DNA of 64,000 nucleotides, from contig NZ_BLVZ01000008.1 of the NCBI RefSeq assembly GCF_015471405.1, positions 62,001 to 126,000 of the forward strand, read 5' to 3'. The DNA comes from Pseudomonas cichorii (GTDB lineage: Bacteria; Pseudomonadota; Gammaproteobacteria; Pseudomonadales; Pseudomonadaceae). The notes beneath the pieces were generated by a model, which saw only the letters and a program-made list of their open reading frames with translations, ran no database searches and was not told the DNA's origin. Every line of letters begins with the position of its first letter. Position 1 is the stretch's first letter. Of this stretch, positions 43,100-51,822 are shown piece after piece. The position numbers and the translations under genes were made by a program.

Positions 43100-43669
43100 A
43101 TGAAAAACGTATCCCCAAGCTATCTCAAGCATCAGTTCCTGATTGCCATGCCGCACATGCATGATCAGAACTTCGCGCAAACCTTGACGTATATCGTCGA
43201 GCACAACGCCAATGGTGCCATGGGGCTGGTGATAAACCGCCCGCAGAGCCTGAGTCTGGCCGATGTGCTCGAACAATTGCGACCGGAGCTGCCCGCTCCT
43301 GTGCGCTGCCAGCACATTCCCATTCATTCCGGCGGCCCGGTGCAGACCGACCGCGGTTTTGTCCTGCATCCAAGCGGCCAGGTCTTTCAGGCGACTGTCG
43401 AGCTGGGTGGCGTCTCGCTGTCCACCTCGCAGGACGTACTGTTTTCCATCGCGGACGGCTACGGGCCTGATCAGAATGTGATCGCCCTGGGCTATGCCGG
43501 TTGGGACGCCGGCCAACTGGACGCCGAAATGGCCGCCAATGCCTGGCTGACCTGCCCTTTCGACCCTGCCATCCTGTTCGAGACCGACAGTGAGTTGCGG
43601 CTCGACGCAGCGGCAGCACGTCTGGGCGTCAATCTGAATCTGCTCTCGACTCAGGCAGGTCACGCCTGA
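43100..43669 (+). CDS. algH: AlgH / UPF0301 family protein
   Basis: 189 residues, matching the family. The motif 'NGAMGLVINRPQSLSLADVL' and 'IHSGGPVQTDRGFVLHP' are typical of UPF0301. AlgH was named for an effect on alginate regulation in P. aeruginosa, but its molecular role is unsettled. The ATG at 43100 is chosen from the conserved start 'MKNVSPSYLKHQFLIAMPHM'. The stop shares one base with the yqgF start, so the two are coupled. Confidence 0.92.
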   Translation: MKNVSPSYLKHQFLIAMPHMHDQNFAQTLTYIVEHNANGAMGLVINRPQSLSLADVLEQLRPELPAPVRCQHIPIHSGGPVQTDRGFVLHPSGQVFQATVELGGVSLSTSQDVLFSIADGYGPDQNVIALGYAGWDAGQLDAEMAANAWLTCPFDPAILFETDSELRLDAAAARLGVNLNLLSTQAGHA

Positions 43670-44109
43670 TGGCTGCATTGCGCCTGCTTCTGGGTTTCGA
43701 TTACGGCACCAAACAGATCGGTATTGCGGTCGGCCAGGCCATTACCGGCCAGGCTCGCGAGCTTTGCACCCTCAAGGCACAGAACGGCGTCCCGGACTGG
43801 GACAAGGTTCAAGCCCTGATTACAGAGTGGAAACCCGATGCCATTGTGGTCGGCCTGCCGCTGAATATGGACGGTACGCCCAGCGAAATGAGCGCCCGCG
43901 CCGAAAAGTTCTCGCGCAAGCTCAATGGCCGCTTCAATATCCCGGTCTACACCCACGATGAACGCCTGACCACCTTTGAAGCCAAGGGCGAGCGCATGGC
44001 GCGTGGCGGTCAGCGGGGCAGTTATCGCGACAACCCTGTGGATGCCATCGCCGCCGCGCTCTTGCTGCAAGGCTGGCTCGATGCCAATCCCGAATTGCTG
44101 AATGCGTGA
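43669..44109 (+). CDS. ruvX: Holliday junction resolvase-like YqgF/RuvX
   Basis: 146 residues of RNase H-like fold: 'LLGFDYGTKQIGIAVGQ' holds the first catalytic Asp, 'AIVVGLPLNMDGTPSEM' the second motif, and 'DNPVDAIAAALLLQG' the third acidic residue. The family is an essential nuclease proposed to act in pre-16S rRNA 5' maturation and earlier as a putative resolvase. It overlaps algH by one base and precedes pyrR by 97 bases. Confidence 0.92.
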   Translation: MAALRLLLGFDYGTKQIGIAVGQAITGQARELCTLKAQNGVPDWDKVQALITEWKPDAIVVGLPLNMDGTPSEMSARAEKFSRKLNGRFNIPVYTHDERLTTFEAKGERMARGGQRGSYRDNPVDAIAAALLLQGWLDANPELLNA

Positions 44110-44168
44110 CTTTTCAAGCCAGAACAGCTTCGAGATACCCGGATTTCAAGTTTCCGCCTGAGCAGCGC

Positions 44169-44190
44169 GCCCGATGGGCTGTGCTCGGGC
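44169..44190. promoter_or_regulatory. Short hairpin upstream of pyrR
   Basis: GCCCGA (44169-44174) pairs with TCGGGC (44185-44190) around a 10-base loop, about 15 bases before the pyrR start and just ahead of CTTTAAAGGAG, which holds the ribosome site. It could modulate pyrR translation or transcription. The stem is short and the call is tentative. Confidence 0.25.
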
Positions 44191-44206
44191 CTTTAAAGGA
44201 GCAATC

Positions 44207-44725
44207 ATGAGCTTGCCCAATCCCTCCGATCTGATTCGTCAGATGGCCACCGATCTGAGCACTCACCTGAGCAAACGTGGCATCAGCGACCCTCGTTTCA
44301 TTGGCATCCGCACAGGCGGTGTATGGGTCGCACAGGCACTGCTCAAGGCCCTGGAGAACAATTCGCCGCTCGGGACGCTGGATGTGTCGTTCTATCGCGA
44401 TGACTTCAGCCAGAACGGCCTTCATCCCCAGGTTCGTCCATCCGAGCTGCCTTTCGAGATCGAAGGCCAGCATCTGGTCCTGATCGATGATGTGCTCATG
44501 AGCGGCCGTACCATTCGTGCAGCCCTCAACGAACTGTTCGACTACGGACGTCCGGCCAGCGTAACGCTGGTCTGCCTGCTGGATCTGGACGCCGGAGAGC
44601 TGCCGATTCGCCCTAACGTGGTGGGCGCGTCGCTTTCACTGGCACCCGACGAGCGCGTCAAGCTGACCGGCCCCGAGCCGCTGGCGCTCGAGCTTCAAGA
44701 CCTTTCCACCGCTTCAGCCCTTTAA
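44207..44725 (+). CDS. pyrR: PyrR bifunctional pyrimidine regulator / uracil phosphoribosyltransferase
   Basis: 172 residues of the type I PRTase fold. The PRPP loop is '[18 protein letters not shown]', preceded by '[15 protein letters not shown]'. PyrR senses UMP/UTP against PRPP; in pseudomonads it controls pyr genes, and also catalyses uracil plus PRPP to UMP in many species. The ATG at 44207 has AAGGAG six bases upstream and replaces an unlikely start 11 codons earlier. It precedes pyrB by 12 bases in the operon pyrR-pyrB-pyrC'. Confidence 0.93.
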   Translation: MSLPNPSDLIRQMATDLSTHLSKRGISDPRFIGIRTGGVWVAQALLKALENNSPLGTLDVSFYRDDFSQNGLHPQVRPSELPFEIEGQHLVLIDDVLMSGRTIRAALNELFDYGRPASVTLVCLLDLDAGELPIRPNVVGASLSLAPDERVKLTGPEPLALELQDLSTASAL

Positions 44726-44737
44726 GAGTCCCTTGCG

Positions 44738-45742
44738 ATGACGCCTCTCGACGCCAAGCGCCCGCTGCAACTCAATCATCAGGGTCAGCTGCGCCATTTT
44801 CTGTCTCTGGACGGCTTGCCCCGCGAGCTGCTCACCGAAATCCTCGACACGGCTGACTCCTTCCTTGAAGTCGGCGCCCGTGCGGTGAAGAAAGTCCCGC
44901 TGTTGCGTGGCAAGACTGTCTGCAACGTGTTCTTCGAGAACTCGACCCGCACACGGACCACCTTCGAGCTTGCAGCCCAGCGGCTGTCGGCCGATGTCAT
45001 TACCCTCAACGTCTCGACTTCTTCGACCAGCAAGGGCGAGACGCTGTTCGACACCCTCCGCAATCTGGAAGCAATGGCTGCCGACATGTTTGTCGTGCGT
45101 CATGCCGACTCCGGCGCAGCGCACTTCATTGCCGAGCACGTGTGCCCGGAAGTGGCGATCATCAATGGCGGCGACGGCCGTCACGCGCACCCGACCCAAG
45201 GCATGCTCGACATGCTGACGATCCGCCGCCACAAGGGCAGTTTCGAGAATCTGTCGGTAGCCATCGTCGGCGACATCCTGCACTCGCGAGTGGCACGCTC
45301 CAACATGCTGGCCCTCAAGGCACTGGGTTGCCCGGACATCCGCGTCATCGGACCAAAAACCCTGTTGCCCGTGGGCATCGAGCAATACGGCGTCAAGGTC
45401 TATACCGATCTGGCTGAAGGCCTGAAGGATGTAGACGTGGTCATCATGCTGCGCCTGCAACGCGAGCGCATGACTGGCGGCCTGCTGCCCAGCGAAGGCG
45501 AGTTCTATCGCCTGTTCGGCCTGACCACTGCACGTCTGGCGGGCGCCAAGCCTGATGCCATCGTCATGCACCCGGGCCCGATCAACCGGGGCGTGGAAAT
45601 CGAATCGGCAGTCGCCGACGGCGCGCACTCAGTCATTCTCAATCAAGTGACCTACGGGATCGCCGTGCGCATGGCCGTGCTCTCCATGGCCATGAGCGGA
45701 CAAACCGCACAACGACAATTCGAGCAGGAGAACGCCCTGTGA
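44738..45742 (+). CDS. pyrB: Aspartate carbamoyltransferase catalytic subunit PyrB
   Basis: 334 residues, the long-type pseudomonad catalytic chain. It condenses carbamoyl phosphate with aspartate, the first committed step of UMP synthesis. The carbamoyl-phosphate site '[19 protein letters not shown]' and the aspartate-side motif '[13 protein letters not shown]' are intact, and '[14 protein letters not shown]' is the HPxQ signature. The N-terminal extension of about 30 residues is where nucleotide effectors act in class A ATCases. Its stop overlaps the GTG start of pyrC', consistent with a PyrB/PyrC' dodecamer. Confidence 0.96.
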   Translation: MTPLDAKRPLQLNHQGQLRHFLSLDGLPRELLTEILDTADSFLEVGARAVKKVPLLRGKTVCNVFFENSTRTRTTFELAAQRLSADVITLNVSTSSTSKGETLFDTLRNLEAMAADMFVVRHADSGAAHFIAEHVCPEVAIINGGDGRHAHPTQGMLDMLTIRRHKGSFENLSVAIVGDILHSRVARSNMLALKALGCPDIRVIGPKTLLPVGIEQYGVKVYTDLAEGLKDVDVVIMLRLQRERMTGGLLPSEGEFYRLFGLTTARLAGAKPDAIVMHPGPINRGVEIESAVADGAHSVILNQVTYGIAVRMAVLSMAMSGQTAQRQFEQENAL

Positions 45743-47010
45743 AGCTCAGCATTCTCGGCGCTCGCGTCATCGACCCGCTCAGCGGGCTGGATAAAGTCAC
45801 GGACCTGCACCTTGAAGCGGGCAAGATCCTCGCCATCGGCGCTGCACCCGCAGGCTTCGAGCCCAGCCAGACCATCGATGCCAACGGCCTTGTCGCCGCA
45901 CCCGGCCTCGTTGACCTCAATGTTTCCCTGCGCGAACCGGGTTACAGCCGCAAAGGCACCATCGCCAGCGAAACACGCGCCGCAACGGCAGGCGGCGTCA
46001 CCAGCCTGTGCTGCCCGCCACGCACCAAGCCGGTACTCGACACCTCGGCGGTCGCCGAACTGATCCTGGACCGCGCCCGCGAGGCCGGATACAGCAAGGT
46101 CTTCCCTATCGGCGCCTTGAGCAAAGGGCTGGAAGGCGAGCAACTGGCAGAACTGATTGCCCTGCGCGACGCCGGTTGTGTGGCGTTCGGCAATGGCTTG
46201 AGCAGCTTCAGCAATACCCGCACCCTTTGCCGGGCGCTGGAATATGCAGCCACTTTCGACCTGACGGTCATCTTCAACTCACAGGATCGCGACCTGGCTG
46301 AAGGCGGCCTGGCCCATGAAGGCCCGACCGCCAGCTTCCTTGGCCTGGCCGGTATCCCGGAAACAGCGGAAACCGTAGCGTTGGCCCGCGACCTGCTGCT
46401 GGTGGAACAAAGCGGCGTACGCGCTCACTTCAGCCAGTTGACCAGTGCCCGCGGCGCAGCCCTGATTGCTCAGGCGCAAGCCCGTGGCCTGCCGGTCACT
46501 GCCGACGTGGCCTTGTATCAACTGATTCTGACTGACGAAGCGCTGATCGACTTCTCCAGCCTCTATCACGTCCAGCCGCCACTGCGCACCCGCGCCGACC
46601 GCGACGGCCTGCGTGAGGCCGTGAAATCGGGTGTGATTCAAGCCATTTCCAGCCATCACCAACCGCACGAACGCGACGCCAAGCTGGCACCGTTTGGCGC
46701 GACCGAGCCGGGCATCAGCAGCGTCGAACTGCTGCTGCCGCTGGCAATGACCCTGGTTGAGGATGGCTTGCTCGACCTGCCAACACTGATCGCCCGCCTG
46801 AGCTCAGGCCCGGCAGCAGCCTTGCGCCTGCCAGCCGGCCAACTGAGCGCTGGCTCGGCGGCGGATCTGGTGCTGTTCGACCCGGCCGCTTCGACGGTTG
46901 CCGGCGAGAAATGGCTGTCCAAAGGCGATAACTGCCCGTTCCTCGGCCATTGCCTGCCGGGAGCGGTGCGTTACACGCTGGTGGATGGGCGGATCAGTTA
47001 TAGCGCCTGA
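45739..47010 (+). CDS. pyrC': PyrC', inactive dihydroorotase-like subunit of aspartate carbamoyltransferase
   Basis: 423 residues of amidohydrolase fold. The segment '[20 protein letters not shown]' replaces the active DxHxHLREPG, so both His of the zinc-binding HxH are missing; the loop before '[14 protein letters not shown]' also diverges. It cannot be a normal dihydroorotase. In Pseudomonas such PyrC' chains are needed for assembly and stability of the PyrB holoenzyme. The start is GTG at 45739, overlapping the pyrB stop (GTGA). An active pyrC must lie elsewhere in the genome. Confidence 0.93.
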   Translation: MKLSILGARVIDPLSGLDKVTDLHLEAGKILAIGAAPAGFEPSQTIDANGLVAAPGLVDLNVSLREPGYSRKGTIASETRAATAGGVTSLCCPPRTKPVLDTSAVAELILDRAREAGYSKVFPIGALSKGLEGEQLAELIALRDAGCVAFGNGLSSFSNTRTLCRALEYAATFDLTVIFNSQDRDLAEGGLAHEGPTASFLGLAGIPETAETVALARDLLLVEQSGVRAHFSQLTSARGAALIAQAQARGLPVTADVALYQLILTDEALIDFSSLYHVQPPLRTRADRDGLREAVKSGVIQAISSHHQPHERDAKLAPFGATEPGISSVELLLPLAMTLVEDGLLDLPTLIARLSSGPAAALRLPAGQLSAGSAADLVLFDPAASTVAGEKWLSKGDNCPFLGHCLPGAVRYTLVDGRISYSA

Positions 47011-47016
47011 CCCAGG

Positions 47017-47065
47017 TTCGCGAATGAATTCGCTCCTACACGGTAGGAGCGGATTTATCCGCGAA
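47017..47065. repeat. Inverted REP pair (REPIN)
   Basis: TTCGCGAATGAATTCGCTCC (47017-47036) faces GGAGCGGATTTATCCGCGAA (47046-47065). It lies between the convergent pyrC' and TM2-protein genes and can act as a bidirectional terminator. Confidence 0.85.
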
Positions 47066-47070
47066 GAACC

Positions 47071-47475
47071 TCAGCCGCGTTGCGCATTCCTGATGGATAT
47101 CTGGTTATTCATTGTCCAGAAGTCATACAGCACGCCCAGCAGAAACACTCCGCCTGTCAGCAGATAGATCAACCCGGTAATCCACTTCCCCTGATACATG
47201 CGGTGTACGCCGAAAATCCCCAGGAAGGTCAGCAGCAGCCAGGCCACGTTGTAGTCGGTCGAGCCCTGATTGAAGCGCAGGTCGGCCTCGCGATCCATGG
47301 ACGGGATCAGGAACAGGTCGATCAACCAGCCAATCCCCAACAAGCCAAAGGTGAAGAACCAGATGGTGCCGGTCACCGGCTTGCCGTAGTAAAAACGGTG
47401 AGCCCCCAGAAAGCCGACAATCCACAGCAGATACCCCAAAAGCTTGCTGTGAGTATCAGGACGATAGCTGTTCAT
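47071..47475 (-). CDS. TM2-domain membrane protein
   Basis: 134 residues. Two TM2 units, each a pair of helices with the 'GAHRFYYGK' / 'GVHRMYQGK' motif before a turn: residues about 10-50 and 80-120 ('WIVGFLGAHRFYYGKPVTG'; 'LLTFLGIFGVHRMYQGKWIT'). TM2 proteins are small inner-membrane proteins of unknown function. Start is the ATG at 47473-47475 with AAGAGGTAAG upstream. It is alone, convergent with pyrC' and divergent from the NlpC/P60 gene. Confidence 0.85.
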   Translation of the reverse strand: MNSYRPDTHSKLLGYLLWIVGFLGAHRFYYGKPVTGTIWFFTFGLLGIGWLIDLFLIPSMDREADLRFNQGSTDYNVAWLLLTFLGIFGVHRMYQGKWITGLIYLLTGGVFLLGVLYDFWTMNNQISIRNAQRG

Positions 47476-47725
47476 TTCTTACCTCTTCGGTCTGATAGAA
47501 AAAAATATGTGTGAATTTTGTGACTTCATTGAAGCGTTCCGACGTATGGCATTACGTCGTTGATTGATGAGCCAACCCCTTGCCAGCAAAGGGATTGAGC
47601 GGAAAACCGAAAGAGTGTGTCGCATAAAACGTAAGGATGCGACTGTGATCGAGTCGACAAATGGGGTCGGGTTTTGTCAAAAAGCTGTTATAAAGTTGCG
47701 CGCTGACCACTATGAGCCTTGCCGA
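47476..47725. promoter_or_regulatory. Divergent intergenic region, TM2 gene / NlpC-P60 gene
   Basis: 250 bases without a supported gene. It should hold promoters for both neighbours. Short AT-rich tracts (GAAAAAAATATGTG near 47500, TTGTCAAAAAGCTG near 47675) are promoter-like, but I could not match paired -35/-10 boxes with correct spacing. A frame running from 47564 into the NlpC gene is rejected because its first 54 codons have no signal peptide or similarity. Confidence 0.45.
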
Positions 47726-48418
47726 ATGCGTCCTTTTTTCAAGACATGGCTAACCATTTGCCTCTTTATGCCTCTGGCCGCCCACGCCACCAACCGTGAG
47801 CAACAACTACCTGCGAGTTTCACCGGCTATACCGCGAAGAACCACTTTTCCCCAGTCATCACTCCTCGCAGTATCCCTCTGGAAGTCTCTATTCCTCTCA
47901 AGCTTCAAAGTGCCACCGACACTCAGATTCCGGCACCTCGAAAGAATTCAGCCAGGCCCGTCAAAGCAGCCAAGGCCACCAAGGCCGTGCCGACCGTCAA
48001 TGCCAGGCAAGGTAATGCTGTCGTGAAACGGGCCTTGCAGGCAGTCGGCACGCCTTATCGCTGGGGTGGAACCACTCCGGGCAAGGGGCTGGATTGCAGC
48101 GGGCTGGTGAAATACGCCTTCAACGATGTGCAGGAAGTCGATCTGCCGCGCACCTCCAATGCCATGGCCGAAGGTCACGGTCAGAAGGTTGATCGCAAGG
48201 ATCTGAAGCCGGGTGATCTGCTGTTCTTCAACATCAAGAGCCGCAATATCAATCATGTAGCCATCTACCTGGGCAATGACCGCTTCGTCCACGCCCCGCG
48301 TCGTGGCAAGGCCGTGACTGTCGATACGCTGAAAAAGCCGTACTGGAGCAGTCACTACAAGATCGCCAAGCGCGTGCTGCCTAAACAGACCACGCCCCTG
48401 CACGTCGCCCAGCGATGA
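47726..48418 (+). CDS. NlpC/P60 (C40) cell-wall peptidase
   Basis: 230 residues. The N-terminus 'MRPFFKTWLTICLFMPLAAHA' is a signal peptide; the next ~80 residues are a low-complexity linker. The C40 domain starts about residue 98: 'GTPYRWGGTTPGKGLDCSGL' holds the catalytic Cys, and 'INHVAIYLGNDRFVHAPRRG' the His with the third polar residue after it. It should cut gamma-D-glutamyl-meso-DAP or related peptide bonds in peptidoglycan in the periplasm. Start at 47726 is set by the signal peptide. It converges on pilT across a strong hairpin. Confidence 0.88.
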   Translation: MRPFFKTWLTICLFMPLAAHATNREQQLPASFTGYTAKNHFSPVITPRSIPLEVSIPLKLQSATDTQIPAPRKNSARPVKAAKATKAVPTVNARQGNAVVKRALQAVGTPYRWGGTTPGKGLDCSGLVKYAFNDVQEVDLPRTSNAMAEGHGQKVDRKDLKPGDLLFFNIKSRNINHVAIYLGNDRFVHAPRRGKAVTVDTLKKPYWSSHYKIAKRVLPKQTTPLHVAQR

Positions 48419-48424
48419 GGCAAA

Positions 48425-48445
48425 GGCCTGCCTCACCGGCAGGCC
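48425..48445. terminator. Bidirectional terminator between NlpC/P60 gene and pilT
   Basis: GGCCTGCC-TCACC-GGCAGGCC is a perfect 8-bp stem between convergent genes. On the minus strand it is followed by TTTGCCT, consistent with pilT termination. Confidence 0.7.
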
Positions 48446-48452
48446 GGCTTCC

Positions 48453-49487
48453 CTAGAAGTTGTCGGGCACCTTGGCCCGCTCGCGCGCACTCTCGCGGGT
48501 GATCACCCCCTTCTTCAGCAGATCAGCCAGACACATGTCCAGCGTCTGCATGCCCACCGAGCCGCTGGTCTGGATGGCCGAGTACATCTGCGCCACCTTG
48601 TCTTCGCGGATCAGGTTACGGATCGCCGGGGTCCCCATCATGATTTCATGAGCCGCCACACGGCCGCCGCCGACCTTCTTGAGCAATGACTGCGACACCA
48701 CGGCATGCAGCGATTCGGAAAGCATGGAGCGGATCATGGACTTTTCCTGCGCGGGGAATACGTCGACGATCCGGTCGATGGTCTTGGCGGCCGAAGTCGT
48801 GTGCAAAGTGCCAAATACCAGGTGACCGGTTTCAGCCGCAGTCAGTGCCAGGCGAATGGTTTCAAGGTCACGCAGCTCACCCACCAGAATCACGTCAGGG
48901 TCTTCACGCAGGGCCGAGCGCAGGGCCTCGGAGAAGCCCAGCGTATCGCGATGCACTTCACGCTGGTTGACCAGACACTTCTTGGACTCGTGGACGAATT
49001 CAATGGGGTCTTCGATGGTCAGGATATGGTGGTGCTTGTTGCAGTTCAGGTAGTCGATCATTGCCGCCAGGGTCGTCGACTTGCCTGAACCGGTCGGTCC
49101 GGTCACCAGGATCAGGCCACGAGGCACATCGGTAATCTTGCGAAACACTTCCCCCATCCCAAGATCTTCCATGCTCAGGATCTTCGAGGGAATGGTCCGG
49201 AATACCGCACCTGGGCCACGGTTCTGGTTGAAGGCATTGACCCGAAAGCGTGCAATCCCCGGCACCTCGAACGAAAAGTCGGTTTCCAGAGACTCCTCGA
49301 AAACCTGACGCTGCTTGTCGTTCATGATGTCGTAGATCAGCGCCTTGACCTCCTTGGCATCCAGCGGCGGCAGATTGATCCGCCGCACATCGCCGTCAAC
49401 ACGGATCATCGGCGGCAGGCCCGCAGAGAGGTGTAAGTCCGACGCGCCCTGTTTGGCACTGAAAGCCAGCAGCTCGGTAATATCCAT
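48453..49487 (-). CDS. pilT: Type IV pilus retraction ATPase PilT
   Basis: 344 residues, exactly the P. aeruginosa length. It powers pilus depolymerisation as a cytoplasmic hexamer. Walker A is 'GPTGSGKSTTLAAMIDYL', the Asp box 'ILTIEDPIEFVHESK', Walker B 'DPDVILVGELRDLETIRLAL', the His box 'TGHLVFGTLHTTSA', and the C-terminal AIRNLIRE motif ('TPAIRNLIRED') needed for retraction is present. I chose the ATG at 49485-49487 to give the canonical 'MDITELLAFSAKQGASDLHL' start. Divergent from yggS. Confidence 0.97.
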   Translation of the reverse strand: MDITELLAFSAKQGASDLHLSAGLPPMIRVDGDVRRINLPPLDAKEVKALIYDIMNDKQRQVFEESLETDFSFEVPGIARFRVNAFNQNRGPGAVFRTIPSKILSMEDLGMGEVFRKITDVPRGLILVTGPTGSGKSTTLAAMIDYLNCNKHHHILTIEDPIEFVHESKKCLVNQREVHRDTLGFSEALRSALREDPDVILVGELRDLETIRLALTAAETGHLVFGTLHTTSAAKTIDRIVDVFPAQEKSMIRSMLSESLHAVVSQSLLKKVGGGRVAAHEIMMGTPAIRNLIREDKVAQMYSAIQTSGSVGMQTLDMCLADLLKKGVITRESARERAKVPDNF

Positions 49488-49542
49488 ACAGCTCCTCAAT
49501 CACATAGAATGCCGCAGACTTTAGCCCTGCTGGCGCAAATCA

Positions 49543-50229
49543 ATGTCCACGATAGCAGCGAACATTTCAACGCTCGAAGAACGAATTCGCGCAGCGGCAC
49601 ACGCGGCGCAACGCAACCCGTCCTCCATCGGCCTGCTGGCGGTCAGCAAGACCAAGCCTGCCAGCGACCTGCGCGAAGCCTTTGCCGCCGGCCTGCGCGA
49701 TTTTGGCGAAAATTATCTGCAGGAAGCACTGGGCAAACAGCTGGAATTGGCTGACCTGCCCTTGTGTTGGCATTTCATCGGCCCCATTCAGTCGAACAAG
49801 ACGCGCGCTATCGCCGAGAACTTCGCCTGGGTACATTCCGTGGATCGCCTGAAAATCGCTCAACGCCTGTCCGAACAACGACCTGACAACCTTGAACCGC
49901 TCAATATCTGCATTCAGGTCAATGTCAGCGGCGAGGCGAGCAAGTCTGGCTGTACGCCCCAGGATCTGCCAGCGCTGGCGGCCGCCATCAGCGCATTGCC
50001 GCGCCTGAAGCTGCGCGGCTTGATGGCGATTCCCGAACCAACAGAAGACAGCGCCGAACAGAACGCTGCATTCGCTGCCGTACGTACACTGCAAGAACAA
50101 CTGAACCTGCCACTGGACACACTTTCCATGGGCATGAGCCACGATCTGGAAGCCGCCATTGCACAAGGCGCGACCTGGGTGCGGATCGGCACTGCCCTTT
50201 TTGGCGCCCGTGACTACGGCCAGCCATAA
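49543..50229 (+). CDS. yggS: YggS/PROSC family PLP-binding homeostasis protein
   Basis: 228 residues of alanine-racemase-like TIM barrel: 'IGLLAVSKTKPASDLREAF' carries the PLP Lys, 'WHFIGPIQSNKTRAIAENF' and 'LSMGMSHDLEAAIAQGATWV' the phosphate-binding loops, ending 'VRIGTALFGAR'. It buffers free pyridoxal phosphate rather than catalysing a set reaction. It is first in a run yggS-proC-yggT-metX-metW with short gaps (22 bases to proC), divergent from pilT. Confidence 0.94.
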   Translation: MSTIAANISTLEERIRAAAHAAQRNPSSIGLLAVSKTKPASDLREAFAAGLRDFGENYLQEALGKQLELADLPLCWHFIGPIQSNKTRAIAENFAWVHSVDRLKIAQRLSEQRPDNLEPLNICIQVNVSGEASKSGCTPQDLPALAAAISALPRLKLRGLMAIPEPTEDSAEQNAAFAAVRTLQEQLNLPLDTLSMGMSHDLEAAIAQGATWVRIGTALFGARDYGQP

Positions 50230-50251
50230 CTCACGCACAAGGACCTTTTTC

Positions 50252-51070
50252 ATGAGCAAGACTCGTATTGCCTTTGTCGGCGCCGGAAACATGGCTGCCA
50301 GCCTGATCGGCGGCTTGCGCGCCCAAGGCGTGGAAGCGGCGCTGATCCGCGCCAGTGATCCGGGCGCCGAAACCCGCGAGCGCATCGCAACCGAGCACGG
50401 CATCACCGTGGTCGCCGACAACGCAGAAGCCATCGAAGGCGCAGATGTCGTGCTGCTGGCAGTAAAGCCGCAAATGATGAAAGCCGTCTGCGAAGCGCTG
50501 CGCCCAAGCCTGAAGCCCCATCAACTGATCGTCTCGATTGCGGCCGGTATCACCTGCGCCAGCATGACCCAGTGGCTGGGCGAGTCGCCTATCGTGCGCT
50601 GCATGCCCAACACTCCGGCCTTGCTGCGCCAGGGCGTCAGCGGTCTGTACGCCACCGACAAGGTAAGCGCCGCCCAGCGCGAACAGGCCGAACAATTGCT
50701 GTCGGCCGTGGGTATCGCGGTCTGGCTGGATGAAGAGAAACAACTGGATGCCGTGACCGCTGTTTCAGGCAGCGGCCCGGCGTATTTCTTCCTGATGATC
50801 GAAGCGATGACTGCGGCGGGCGTAAAGCTGGGCCTGCCCGAAGACGTCGCCAAAAAGCTCACTCTGCAAACCGCTCTGGGCGCCGCACTGATGGCAACCG
50901 GCAGCGATGTGGATGCCGCGGAATTGCGTCGCCGTGTGACATCGCCTGCCGGCACCACGGAAGCCGCCATCAAGGCATTCCAGGCAGGCGGTTTTGAAGC
51001 GCTGGTAGAAACGGCCCTCAGTGCCGCCGATAATCGTTCGGCAGAGCTGGCCGAACTACTGGGCAAATAA
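50252..51070 (+). CDS. proC: Pyrroline-5-carboxylate reductase ProC
   Basis: 272 residues. It reduces pyrroline-5-carboxylate to proline with NAD(P)H, last step of proline synthesis. The Rossmann motif 'IAFVGAGNMAASLIGGL' is at the start, 'MPNTPALLRQGVSGLY' mid-protein, and the C-terminal helical domain shows 'VTAVSGSGPAYFFLMIEAM' and 'RRRVTSPAGTTEAAIKAF', the family signature. The ATG at 50252 follows CAAGGACC; the frame is open further upstream inside yggS but that is not used. Confidence 0.96.
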   Translation: MSKTRIAFVGAGNMAASLIGGLRAQGVEAALIRASDPGAETRERIATEHGITVVADNAEAIEGADVVLLAVKPQMMKAVCEALRPSLKPHQLIVSIAAGITCASMTQWLGESPIVRCMPNTPALLRQGVSGLYATDKVSAAQREQAEQLLSAVGIAVWLDEEKQLDAVTAVSGSGPAYFFLMIEAMTAAGVKLGLPEDVAKKLTLQTALGAALMATGSDVDAAELRRRVTSPAGTTEAAIKAFQAGGFEALVETALSAADNRSAELAELLGK

Positions 51071-51097
51071 TTTTCTAGGCCTTTCTGGAGCAGATCG

Positions 51098-51688
51098 ATG
51101 ATTGGATTGAACACCGCTGCAATTTACGTCTTGCAAACCATTGGCAGTCTTTATCTGTTGATCATCCTCTTGCGCTTCGTGCTGCAACTGGTGCGGGCGA
51201 ACTTCTATAACCCGTTGAGCCAGTTCACTGTAAAAGCAACGCAGCCATTGCTCAAACCTCTGCGCCGGGTCATTCCGAGCGTGTTCGGCCTGGACATGTC
51301 GTCGCTGGTACTGGCAATCCTCGTGCAACTGATCCTCATGGCCCTGACGCTGCTGCTGAGCTATGGCACCACCGGTGATCCACTGCACCTGCTGATCTGG
51401 GCAATCATTGGCGTGACGGCGCTGTTCCTGAAGATATTCTTCTTTGCCCTGATCATCAGCGTGATCCTGTCCTGGGTCGCACCGGGCAGTCACAACCCTG
51501 GTGCAGAACTGGTCAACCAGATCTGTGAGCCGGCACTGGCACCGTTCCGCAAGTTCCTGCCCAATCTCGGCGGCCTGGACCTTTCGCCGATCTTTGCCTT
51601 CCTCGCCCTCAAGCTGCTGGACATGCTGGTCATCAACAACCTGGCAGCCATGAGCATGATGCCGCAGGTTCTGCGCATGCTGATCTGA
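51098..51688 (+). CDS. yggT: YggT family membrane protein
   Basis: 196 residues with two YggT repeats, each a pair of helices around a conserved amphipathic stretch: '[20 protein letters not shown]' in the first and '[20 protein letters not shown]' in the second. It is an inner-membrane protein of poorly known function, often next to proC. The start is ATG at 51098 with CTGGAG upstream, 27 bases after proC. A REP pair follows its stop. Confidence 0.9.
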   Translation: MIGLNTAAIYVLQTIGSLYLLIILLRFVLQLVRANFYNPLSQFTVKATQPLLKPLRRVIPSVFGLDMSSLVLAILVQLILMALTLLLSYGTTGDPLHLLIWAIIGVTALFLKIFFFALIISVILSWVAPGSHNPGAELVNQICEPALAPFRKFLPNLGGLDLSPIFAFLALKLLDMLVINNLAAMSMMPQVLRMLI

Positions 51689-51695
51689 CGTTTCT

Positions 51696-51752
51696 TTCGC
51701 GAATGAATTCGCTCCCACGGGATGTGCATGGGGGGCGGATTCATCCGCGAAA
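51696..51752. repeat. Inverted REP pair (REPIN)
   Basis: TTCGCGAATGAATTCGCTCC (51696-51715) faces GGGCGGATTCATCCGCGAAA (51733-51752). It lies between yggT and metX and may end the yggT transcript, so metX probably has its own promoter in 51753-51822. Confidence 0.8.
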
Positions 51753-51822
51753 AGCTTTCCTCTGTTGCCGCTACCCCCCGCGATCTTTAGACTTACGCCT
51801 CATTCAAGCGAGAGCAGGGTCG

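Noticed and set aside
47674..47694. TTGTCA and TATAAA as a sigma-70 promoter for the NlpC/P60 gene
   Set aside because: The two boxes are only nine bases apart, too close for a sigma-70 promoter.
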